NCBI RefSeq assembly: GCF_019061125.1 | Contig: NZ_JAHQYI010000001.1 | Coordinates: 1 to 64,000, forward strand | DNA from: Microbacterium sp. NC79 | Lineage (GTDB): Bacteria > Actinomycetota > Actinomycetes > Actinomycetales > Microbacteriaceae | Length of the DNA stretch: 64,000 nucleotides | Direction of reading: 5' to 3' | Shown: positions 43,355-50,520 of the stretch, one piece after another | How the letters are laid out: every line of letters starts with the position of its first letter | Numbering within the stretch: position 1 is the first letter of the stretch | Program-made: the position numbers and the translations under genes | Notes under the pieces: generated by a model | What the model was told of the DNA's origin: nothing | The model's input: only the letters and a program-made list of their open reading frames with translations | The model's database searches: none

Positions 43355-44348
43355 GACGTGCCCTCGGATCGATCAGCGGGTAAAGAAGGTCGGTGACGAG
43401 GTTGATCAGCACGTAGACCAGTGCGATGAAGCACACCACACCCTGCACCGTGATGATGTCGGAGTTATTGATCGACTCGACGAGCAAGCGCCCGACACCC
43501 GGGATGCCGAAAAGTGTTTCAATGACGACCACGCTGCCGAGCAGGCGGGCAGTGTTGAGGCCAGCGACCGTGGCGAGCGACAGGGAGGACGGCCGCAACG
43601 CCTGGCGGAACAGCAGGTTGCCGACGCTCATGCCCTTCGCCTTCGCGGCGAGGATGAAGTCTTGGCTCAGGGTGCGCGACATGTCAGAACGAAGCAGGCG
43701 TGCGTAGGCTCCCATCGGTTCGAGGGCAATCGCCATGGCAGGCAGGATCACCGTGAGAAGGTTCGGGCCGAGGCCGTCGCTGAGGGGCGTGAAGCCGGTG
43801 GGCGGGAACCAGCCGAGGGTGAGTGAGCCGATGTAGATGAGGCCGAGAGCGAAAACGAACTCGGGGGTCGAAATTGCGAACGATGTGACCGGGGTCAGCA
43901 CGCGGCCGACAAAAGAGCGGGGGCGGTAGGCGGCGAAGACGGCAGCCGGAACCGCGATAGACAGGGCGATGAGCTGCGCGATGATCATCAGCTCGAGGGA
44001 GACCGGAAGGCGCTGCAGGATGGCTTCGCCGACGGGCTGGCTGGTGCGGTAGGAGATACCGAAGTTGCCCTGCAGAACGTCGCCCATCCAGAGGAAGTAG
44101 CGCACGATGACGGGCTGATCGAGATTGAGATCACGACGGACCATCTCGATCTGTTCCGGGGTGGCTTGCTCTCCCGCGATGACAGCGGCGGGGTCACCAG
44201 GCAGTAGGTCGAGCATCAGCGAAACCAAGAAGGTCACGCCGATCAGCACGATCAGCAGATGTGCGAGGCGGATGAGTGCGCGCTTTGACCGCACCGGGCG
44301 AGACTGCGCTCGCTTGGCGGTCATGATCGTCACCGTGTTTTGCGTCAC
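43344..44348 (-). CDS. ABC importer permease, DppB/OppB type
   Basis: A 334-residue permease with first helix at about residues 28-50, MLDLLPGDPAAVIAGEQATPEQIE as the usual first periplasmic loop, and EAA-type loop (DFILAAKAKGMSVGNLLFRQALRPSSLSLATVAG). GTG 44348 has GAAAGG 6 nt upstream; an internal ATG at 44324 is the alternative. A 13-bp hairpin separates it from the binding-protein gene upstream. Confidence 0.93.
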   Translation of the reverse strand: MTQNTVTIMTAKRAQSRPVRSKRALIRLAHLLIVLIGVTFLVSLMLDLLPGDPAAVIAGEQATPEQIEMVRRDLNLDQPVIVRYFLWMGDVLQGNFGISYRTSQPVGEAILQRLPVSLELMIIAQLIALSIAVPAAVFAAYRPRSFVGRVLTPVTSFAISTPEFVFALGLIYIGSLTLGWFPPTGFTPLSDGLGPNLLTVILPAMAIALEPMGAYARLLRSDMSRTLSQDFILAAKAKGMSVGNLLFRQALRPSSLSLATVAGLNTARLLGSVVVIETLFGIPGVGRLLVESINNSDIITVQGVVCFIALVYVLINLVTDLLYPLIDPRARHAR

Positions 44349-44368
44349 GGACGGCCTTTCTCAGGGTT

Positions 44369-44406
44369 CGCTGGGCCGGGGAGGTCCCTCCGACCCCGGC
44401 CCAGCG
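44369..44406 (-). terminator. Intercistronic hairpin after the binding-protein gene
   Basis: A perfect 13-bp stem (44369-44381 with 44394-44406) with a 12-nt loop, between the binding-protein stop and the permease start. Such hairpins commonly protect or attenuate transcripts so that the binding protein is made in excess. Confidence 0.8.
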
Positions 44407-44411
44407 AAGGA

Positions 44412-45980
44412 TTACTTACCGCTGACGGTGATGTCTGCGGGGTAGAAAGCGAAGCCACCGAGGTAGCCGTCGCCCATGTCGACGTTCTTGTTCGTCACGA
44501 TGAACTGCGGCAGCGGGCCGAGCCACGTGACGTAGCCGTTCTCGTTCCAGAGCTTCTGAACGTCACGCAGACCTGCGTTGCGCTCGTCAAGCGTCGGTGC
44601 GTTCACACCCGCCTCAAGCGCGGCGTCGAATGCCGGGTCCGACTGCTTGATGACGTTGCGAGCGTTGCCGCTGAAGATCGTGTATCCGAGCGGGTAAAAC
44701 GACTCGAACGGAACCATCTGCCACATGCCGAGCTGGAATGCACCCGAGTAGAGCGACGGAATGTGCTCAGCAGGGCCGACCAGCTTGATGGTCGAGGTCA
44801 GGCCGATCGACTTCAGTACCTGGTCAACGTACTGTGCGTGCGTCTGCTGGAACGTGTTGCCGAGAATTTCGATGTCGACCTTGTTGCCCTCAGCGGCGTA
44901 TTCCGCGATGAGCGACTTTGCCTTCTCCAGGTCAGGCTTGACCGACGTCGGCTCGCACTGGTCGCCCGCGCCGAACGGAACACAACCGAGGTTGCCGTCC
45001 CAGATGTCGGCCGAACCAAACAGCACAGCCTTGGAGTTCTTCGGGTCGAACGCGAGCTGAACGGCCTCACGCACGCGCGGGTCGTCGAGCGGAGCAACCG
45101 AGGTGTTCGGCAGCAGTGCGAGACCACCGCGGGCACCGTCCGTCTGCACGGTGAGGTTCTCATCGCTTGCGACCTTCTGGAAGTCGCCCGAGATCGAGGT
45201 GATGTCGATCTGCCCGGTCACGAGTGCGTTCTCGCGCGACTGCGGGTCAGGCAGCACCTTGTACTCGAGGGTCTTGATGGCAGGCTCGCCAGCCCAGTAG
45301 TCAGGGTTCGCGGTCATCGTGACGTGGTCGTCAGCAACCCATTCCTTGACGATGTACGGGCCGGCACCGATCGGGGCGCGGTTGAAGCCAGCGGCATCTG
45401 CTTCCAGAGCGGTGGGAGATCCGATGAGGCCGACAGCACCTGAAACCGTGAACAGGTACGGGAACGAGAAGTTTGCCTTCGACAGCGTGAAGACGACCGT
45501 CTTGGCGTCTGCAGCCTCCATCGAGGTGACGTCAGCAAGCAGGTACTTGCTCGACGACGGGGAGTCTTCTGCACTGTGGCGACCAACGTTGTAGATGACG
45601 GCCTCAGCGTCGAGCGGGGTGCCGTCGGTGAAGTTCACGCCATCGCGGAGCGTCAGCGTCCAGACCTTACCGTCTTCGCTCGTCATGCCCTCGGCCAGCT
45701 GGCCGATAACGTCACCGTTGGTGTCGACGCGCAGCAGCGTGTCAAATACCGGAACCAAACGCTCGCCGTTGGCGGAAGCCGACAGCGGGTTCAGCGGGTC
45801 AAAGCCGTCGTGCTCGTAGTTGGAACCAATCGTCAGGGTGTCGACGGTGGCACCAGCGCCAGCGTCTCCACTTTCGGACGGAGCAGTCGTCGCGTTCGGC
45901 GTCGTGGTTCCGCCGCACGCCGTGAGCGAAAGCGACACGGCGAGCAACGCTGCTGAGACGAGTCCAATCTTCTTCTTCAT
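44412..45980 (-). CDS. Peptide-type ABC substrate-binding lipoprotein (DppA/OppA family)
   Basis: A 522-residue extracytoplasmic binding protein (SBP_bac_5). Signal peptide MKKKIGLVSAALLAVSLSLT with lipobox LTAC (Cys at about 22), a Thr/Ser-rich spacer, then family motifs DGKVWTLTLRDGVNFTDGTPL and a conserved NPDYWAG segment. ATG 45980 follows AGGAGA with a 4-nt spacer. Embedded among meta-cleavage pathway genes, it may bind an aromatic or related degradation substrate rather than a peptide (inference). Confidence 0.93.
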   Translation of the reverse strand: MKKKIGLVSAALLAVSLSLTACGGTTTPNATTAPSESGDAGAGATVDTLTIGSNYEHDGFDPLNPLSASANGERLVPVFDTLLRVDTNGDVIGQLAEGMTSEDGKVWTLTLRDGVNFTDGTPLDAEAVIYNVGRHSAEDSPSSSKYLLADVTSMEAADAKTVVFTLSKANFSFPYLFTVSGAVGLIGSPTALEADAAGFNRAPIGAGPYIVKEWVADDHVTMTANPDYWAGEPAIKTLEYKVLPDPQSRENALVTGQIDITSISGDFQKVASDENLTVQTDGARGGLALLPNTSVAPLDDPRVREAVQLAFDPKNSKAVLFGSADIWDGNLGCVPFGAGDQCEPTSVKPDLEKAKSLIAEYAAEGNKVDIEILGNTFQQTHAQYVDQVLKSIGLTSTIKLVGPAEHIPSLYSGAFQLGMWQMVPFESFYPLGYTIFSGNARNVIKQSDPAFDAALEAGVNAPTLDERNAGLRDVQKLWNENGYVTWLGPLPQFIVTNKNVDMGDGYLGGFAFYPADITVSGK

Positions 45981-46023
45981 TGTTTCTCCTGTGTGATTGC
46001 GCTGATGCGCGGTGAGGGTCTTG

Positions 46024-46887
46024 CTATCGGGTAAAGAATTCGGTGACGAGGCGTTCGAAGTCGGCCTTGCGCTCGATCTGCGCCCAGTGGCCGCAGCGGG
46101 AGAACATGTGCAGTTCAATGTCTGGCATGTGGCGGGCAGCGAAGTGCGCCTGCTCGTAAGGCAGCATGCGGTCATCGCGCCCCCACATGATGAGCGTGGG
46201 GGTAGCAATCGTCGACGCGCGCTGCCACAGCGGCTGTTGCTGCGCGGCAAATTCGGGGTTGAATACCGAGCCGAAAATCGTCTTTGCCCGTTCGATGGCG
46301 CCGGGCTGGAGTGCGTTGGCCATGCGCTCGTCGATGAGGGCGTCGGTGATCGCGGAGTGGTCAGAGACCATGCACTTGACCCACTCGATCATGCCCGCGC
46401 GGGTCGGGTTGTCGAGGAATTCGAAAAGACGCTTGGCACCCTCGGACGGGTCCTGGTTGAACAGCGAAATCGCGAGCCCACCCGGCCCCATGAGCGCAAT
46501 ACGGTCGATGCGCTCGGGCGCGAGGGCGGCCGTCTCGGCGGCAACGTAGCCACCCATCGAGTTGCCGACCAGGCTGGCGTTGCGAATGCCCACGGCGTCC
46601 ATGAACGTGAGGAGCCAGCGAGCGGTGAAGATGGGGTAGATCGCGTCGATCTCGGGCAGGTCGCTCTTGCCGAAGCCCGGCATATCGGGCATGAACACCC
46701 GGAAGCTCTGGGAAAGCACCGGCAGGTTGTGCTGGAAGTTTGACCAGCTGGAGACACCGGGGCCGGAACCATGCAGCAGGATGACGGTCGGCAGGGACTC
46801 GTCACCGGCAACGTGGTAGGAGAACTCAGCGCCATCAATCGTTACGTTGTGCCGAGTCTCTTCGTAGGTAAGCGTGCTCAAATCCAC
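46024..46887 (-). CDS. Meta-cleavage product hydrolase (MhpC/BphD/HsaD-like)
   Basis: Alpha/beta hydrolase of 287 residues that cleaves the C-C bond of 2-hydroxy-6-oxo-dienoate ring-cleavage products to a carboxylic acid and a 2-hydroxydienoate. Oxyanion motif LLHGSGPGVSSW, nucleophile elbow GNSMGG (Ser about 111), Asp in WGRDDRMLP and His in SRCGHWAQIE form the triad. HGSGPG and the Asn before Ser are typical of this subgroup. It is the first gene of the operon and its product would feed the hydratase encoded at the far end. Confidence 0.9.
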   Translation of the reverse strand: MDLSTLTYEETRHNVTIDGAEFSYHVAGDESLPTVILLHGSGPGVSSWSNFQHNLPVLSQSFRVFMPDMPGFGKSDLPEIDAIYPIFTARWLLTFMDAVGIRNASLVGNSMGGYVAAETAALAPERIDRIALMGPGGLAISLFNQDPSEGAKRLFEFLDNPTRAGMIEWVKCMVSDHSAITDALIDERMANALQPGAIERAKTIFGSVFNPEFAAQQQPLWQRASTIATPTLIMWGRDDRMLPYEQAHFAARHMPDIELHMFSRCGHWAQIERKADFERLVTEFFTR

Positions 46888-46913
46888 TCCACATCGTTGG
46901 GGTCCTGCCGCCA

Positions 46914-46938
46914 GTTTGCTGGACGCCCAACCAAGCGA
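46914..46938. promoter_or_regulatory. Candidate IclR operator, distal copy
   Basis: GTTTGCT (46914-46920) and CCAAGCGA (46931-46938) upstream of the hydrolase gene match, in swapped order, the pair at 40489-40505 upstream of the IclR gene. Confidence 0.35.
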
Positions 46939-46968
46939 CCGCTTTGTGTCCCAGTGAGTGGAATGGCA

Positions 46969-47002
46969 ATGTCCCCGGGCCGCGTGAGCGGGCCGGGGAC
47001 AT
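46969..47002 (-). terminator. Probable terminator of ribM
   Basis: A 15-bp stem with one mismatch (46969-46983 with 46988-47002) and a 4-nt loop, 12 nt after the ribM stop. Confidence 0.75.
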
Positions 47003-47014
47003 CACATGTGGTCG

Positions 47015-47734
47015 TTACGGCTTGGTGACCGTGGGGTCGAGGTGCGCTGTCTCAACCGAGGGTTTTTCTTTCGCTTGCGCCCGCGCCCACACGAAGAAGC
47101 CGATCGCGGTGAAGACCCCGTAGAACAGGTACATAAACGCGGTCGCGAAGTATCCAGCGCTGAACAGCAGGGGAACACCCACAATGTCGACGGCGACCCA
47201 CACGAGCCAGAACTCCGTCCAGCCCTTCGCCATCGCGAACGTCGCGAGCAGTGAGCCCACGAAGGTCCACGCATCGGCCCACACCGGCTCGTAGGAGCCG
47301 AGAGCGGAGAAGAGCGGTGTCAGGGCCACGGTTCCGATCGCCATGAAGGCGATCATGCCGATGCGCACCGGCCAACCCGCCCAGCGCGGAACGATCGCGG
47401 TGTCACCTGATCCGCCCTCGCCCTCGCGCTTGGATTGGCGCCAGCGCACCCATCCGTAAATGGAGACGGTAATGAACATGATCTGGCGGCCAGCCTGACC
47501 CAAAAGATTGGGCGTCGAGGCCGACGGATCAATGATGCTCGCGATAAACACCGTGAACAGGAGCACGTTGCCGATAATGCCGACGGGCCACGCCCACACC
47601 TTGCGGCGCATGGCGCCGAGGGCGGAGAGGAGGCCGAAGATATTGCCGACGACTTCGCGCGTATTCAGCGTCTGCCCACCAGGCAGCGCGATCTGTGAAT
47701 TGAAGAGGTCAATGAACCATTGCAGGACAGTCAC
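47015..47734 (-). CDS. ribM: Riboflavin transporter RibM (PnuC family)
   Basis: A 239-residue membrane protein of the PnuC fold with seven or so helices. GNIFGLLSALGAMRRKVWAWPVGIIGNVLLF, GRQIMFITVSIYGWVRW and WVAVDIVGVPLLF are typical. PnuC proteins carry vitamins by facilitated diffusion. The FMN riboswitch directly upstream identifies it as RibM (PnuX), the riboflavin transporter known from Corynebacterium and Streptomyces, rather than a nicotinamide riboside carrier. GTG 47734 has GAAAGGGAAAG just upstream. The C-terminal tail is polar. Confidence 0.92.
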   Translation of the reverse strand: MTVLQWFIDLFNSQIALPGGQTLNTREVVGNIFGLLSALGAMRRKVWAWPVGIIGNVLLFTVFIASIIDPSASTPNLLGQAGRQIMFITVSIYGWVRWRQSKREGEGGSGDTAIVPRWAGWPVRIGMIAFMAIGTVALTPLFSALGSYEPVWADAWTFVGSLLATFAMAKGWTEFWLVWVAVDIVGVPLLFSAGYFATAFMYLFYGVFTAIGFFVWARAQAKEKPSVETAHLDPTVTKP

Positions 47735-47820
47735 TGTCTTTCCCTTTCGGATAGCCAGGCGTCCGGGGGAAATACGAGTGCCGTCGCGGTCAGCAAAGAC
47801 CGTACAACAAACGCATTCGT

Positions 47821-47942
47821 GCTTCTCTCATCCAGACTTTAACTGTCGGTCTCGGAATTTCACCGAGTCAACCTCAGCCTCGAAAGGCCTCGGGTCGCGG
47901 ACTATCACCGCCGGTTCGGAATTACACCGACCCCGGAGCACG
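47821..47942 (-). ncRNA. FMN riboswitch (RFN element)
   Basis: Read on the minus strand the conserved RFN core is complete: GGGGTCGGTGTAATTCCGA, ACCGGCGGTGATAGTCCGCG, then TTGACTCGGTGAAATTCCGA and GACCGACAGTTAAAGTCTGG ending GATGAGAGAAG. It lies about 87 nt before the ribM start. FMN binding is expected to lower ribM expression; a TTTGTTGT-rich stretch follows, but whether control is on transcription or translation is not clear. Confidence 0.97.
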
Positions 47943-48025
47943 TATGTGTACGACACTATTCTCGCACCATATTCTGTGCCAGCGGCCCGTGTTGCCATTC
48001 TCCGGAACATTCCGGCCCGCAGAGA

Positions 48026-48039
48026 TGGTTCCGGAACCA
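48026..48039. repeat. 14-bp palindrome TGGTTCCGGAACCA
   Basis: A perfect palindrome made of two head-to-head GGAACC motifs, in the gap between the FMN riboswitch and the purB terminator. Identical to 9872-9885 and 62281-62294. Confidence 0.8.
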
Positions 48040-48050
48040 CGGTGAAACGA

Positions 48051-48083
48051 AACGCCCCCGCTGGCAGAACCAGCGGGGGCGTT
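48051..48083 (-). terminator. Terminator of purB
   Basis: A perfect 14-bp stem, AACGCCCCCGCTGG (48051-48064) with 48070-48083, and a 5-nt loop, 11 nt after the purB stop. Confidence 0.88.
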
Positions 48084-48094
48084 AGCGAGAGCGG

Positions 48095-49474
48095 TTAGAT
48101 CTCGTCGACGAGCTTCTCGGCGAGACCCGTGTAGGTCGCGGGGGTCAGGGCGATCAGACGCGCCTTAGCCTCGTCACCAATCTCCAGGCCCTGCACGAAT
48201 GCGCGAAGCTCGGCGCCACCGACCTTGTGGCCGCGGGTGAGCTCCTTGAGGAGGGCGTAGGGGTCACTGATCGTCGAGCGACCGGCAACAACCTCGGCAC
48301 GAACCACCGTCTGGATGGCCTCGCCGAGCACCTCCCAGTTGACGTCGAGGTCGGCAAGCAGCACGTCGCGAGCCAGCAGAATCTCACCAAGGCCGCGGCG
48401 CAGGTTGTCGATGGCGAGCAGCGAGTGACCGTAAGCGACGCCGATGTTGCGCTGCGTTGACGAGTCGGTCAGGTCGCGCTGCAGGCGGCTCGTGACGAGC
48501 GTCTGTGACAGCGAATTCAGCAGGGCACCCGAGATTTCGAGGTTTGCCTCTGCGTTCTCGAAACGGATCGGGTTGATCTTGTGCGGCATCGTGGACGAGC
48601 CGGTGGCACCGGCAACCGGGATCTGAGCGAAGTAGCCGAGCGAGATGTAGGTCCAGATGTCGGTCGCCAGGTTGTGCAGGATGCCGCCGACGTGACGGAT
48701 CTGGTCGTAGAGCTCGACCTGCCAGTCGTGCGACTCGATCTGCGTGGTCAGGGTGTTGAAGTCCAGTCCAAGCGACTCGACGAACTCGCGAGCAATGCTC
48801 GGCCAGTCCTGCGCAGGGTCGGCAGCCAAATGTGCCGACCACGTCCCTGTTGCGCCGGAGAACTTGCCGAGGAACTCGTTCTTCTCGATCTTGTTCGCCA
48901 CGCGCTCCAGGCGCCACACGAAGACAGCGAGCTCCTTGCCCATGGTCGACGGCGTTGCCGGCTGACCGTGGGTGCGCGAAAGCATCGGGGCATCGGCCTG
49001 CTCGCGAGCAAGGTCAGAAAGCTTGGCCATCACCTGGCGAAGCGCAGGCAACCACACGTCGAGCGTTGCACGCTTGACGGTGAGGGCGTACGACAGCGAG
49101 TTGATGTCTTCACTCGTGCACGCGAAATGAGTGAGCTCAGCGATCGCGTCAAGGCCGAGCGTCGCCAAACGGTCGCGCACCAGGTATTCGACAGCCTTCA
49201 CATCGTGACGGGTGACGGCTTCCTTTGCGCCGAGCCAATCAATTTCTTCCTGCCCAAACTCCAGGTAGAGAGCGCGCAACTGCGCCTTGTGATCGTCGCT
49301 CAACGGCGACGTACCGAACACCGAGCGGTCGGTGAGGGCGATCAGCCACTCCACCTCGACCTCTACGCGTGCACGATTGAGACCTGCCTCAGAGAGGAAG
49401 TCAGACAGCGGGGCGACGGCGGCGCGGTAGCGTCCGTCGAGTGGGCTAAGCGGCTGTGCCGGCAGGGAAGTCAG
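48095..49474 (-). CDS. purB: Adenylosuccinate lyase, apparently starting at CTG
   Basis: Cleaves SAICAR and adenylosuccinate in purine synthesis; fumarase/aspartase superfamily, 459 residues. Signature GSSTMPHKINPIRFENAE, SRTHGQPATPSTMGKE and TSEDINSLSYAL are intact. The first ATG/GTG-type start (GTG 49354) would delete the conserved N-terminus SPLDGRYRAAVAPLSDFLSE, which is present in frame upstream. Going back, no ATG, GTG or TTG exists; CTG 49474 has GGGAG 7 nt upstream and overlaps the TGA of the preceding phosphatase gene (CTGA). CTG is therefore the best start. No GGAACC motif is found in the gene. Confidence 0.93.
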   Translation of the reverse strand: MTSLPAQPLSPLDGRYRAAVAPLSDFLSEAGLNRARVEVEVEWLIALTDRSVFGTSPLSDDHKAQLRALYLEFGQEEIDWLGAKEAVTRHDVKAVEYLVRDRLATLGLDAIAELTHFACTSEDINSLSYALTVKRATLDVWLPALRQVMAKLSDLAREQADAPMLSRTHGQPATPSTMGKELAVFVWRLERVANKIEKNEFLGKFSGATGTWSAHLAADPAQDWPSIAREFVESLGLDFNTLTTQIESHDWQVELYDQIRHVGGILHNLATDIWTYISLGYFAQIPVAGATGSSTMPHKINPIRFENAEANLEISGALLNSLSQTLVTSRLQRDLTDSSTQRNIGVAYGHSLLAIDNLRRGLGEILLARDVLLADLDVNWEVLGEAIQTVVRAEVVAGRSTISDPYALLKELTRGHKVGGAELRAFVQGLEIGDEAKARLIALTPATYTGLAEKLVDEI

Positions 49475-49998
49475 AGCAATTCTCCCGTGTTCAAGACCGA
49501 GGGTCGGATGGCTGGTTCAAGCTGTTGAAACAACGCTTTCACCGCACGTTCAATCATACCCAGCACGTCGTCAAACATTTGTTGCCCGGCGTAGTACGGG
49601 TCAGGCACATCGGCGGCGCCGTCTGCATGCGGATCAAACCCGAGCAAAAGCGCGACCTTGTCTTTGTCGCTCTCCTCGGTGGCCCAATTGCGCAGCACGC
49701 GTTCGTGCGTGCGATCTAAGGCAACGATGAGGTCGCTGTCGTGGAGTTGCGCTGTCGTGAACTGGCGAGCGCGATGCGTGGTTCCGTCGAATCCGCGTGC
49801 CGCTAAAGCGGCCAGAGTGCGGTCATCCGCACGTTCCCCGACGTGCCAATCACCGGTTCCGGCGCTTGAGGACACGATGCGATGCGCGAGCCCCGCCCGC
49901 TGCGCATAGTGCCGAAAAACGATCTCAGCCATCGGGGAGCGGCAGATGTTGCCAGTGCACACAAAAACCACGCGAAAGCGAGTGTCGTGCGGGACCAT
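49471..49998 (-). CDS. Low-molecular-weight protein-tyrosine phosphatase
   Basis: A 175-residue phosphatase. P-loop VCTGNICRSPM (CX5R) opens the fold, and the general-acid Asp is in VPDPYYAG. Such enzymes act on tyrosine-phosphorylated proteins or on arginine phosphate and are often tied to polysaccharide or stress control. ATG 49998 directly follows GGGGGA, an unusually short spacing, so the true start may differ by a few codons. Its stop overlaps the CTG start of purB, implying coupled translation. Confidence 0.88.
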   Translation of the reverse strand: MVPHDTRFRVVFVCTGNICRSPMAEIVFRHYAQRAGLAHRIVSSSAGTGDWHVGERADDRTLAALAARGFDGTTHRARQFTTAQLHDSDLIVALDRTHERVLRNWATEESDKDKVALLLGFDPHADGAADVPDPYYAGQQMFDDVLGMIERAVKALFQQLEPAIRPSVLNTGELL

Positions 49999-50241
49999 TC
50001 CCCCATTCTCTCGATGCCGCGCCGTGATGCAAGCCCAAGTTTCTACTTTTGCTGGGGAGCGGAACCATGCGGAGGGCTCAGCGGAACCAGGTGGCGGGTT
50101 GTGAGTCGCGTCCTGCGCCGCTGTGTGCTGGCGAGGACGGCCGTCGTTAAAGGTTCCTCCCCGATTGCCTCTCTCGTCGTGGTTGTCCCCAGGCGGCCGG
50201 ATTCTTCGTACCGTGGCGCGTACAGCGCGCACGATGGCGGC

Positions 50242-50520
50242 ATGACTTTCACGATCGACCTTTACAACGCCAACAGCGGCTACGTCGTGGCCGCTGCCGA
50301 TCAACTCGACCTCGCATGTGGCGAGGTGGGGCTCGCAGCGCAGGGCATCGGTACCCTGTTCGATGACACCAGGTGGGATGCGCCATCGTTTCGCGCTGCT
50401 GCTGCGCTCATTTTGGAGTTTCATACCCAGGTCGTGCGCCTGCACGCACTCATCGGCGACACCCGTAGCGCTGTGTGGCTGGAGTTTGATCGGGCCGCGA
50501 TGATGTGGGGTGTGTCATGA
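50242..50520 (+). CDS. Small WXG100-like helical protein
   Basis: A 92-residue protein with two predicted helices, MTFTIDLYNANSGYVVAAAD... and FRAAAALILEFHTQVVRLH, joined by a turn containing DDTRWDAPSF. Size, helical hairpin and the central W are reminiscent of WXG100 (ESX) proteins, though the exact W-x-G is not present. No signal peptide. It overlaps the next gene as ATGA, so the two are expressed together. Function unknown. Confidence 0.65.
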   Translation: MTFTIDLYNANSGYVVAAADQLDLACGEVGLAAQGIGTLFDDTRWDAPSFRAAAALILEFHTQVVRLHALIGDTRSAVWLEFDRAAMMWGVS

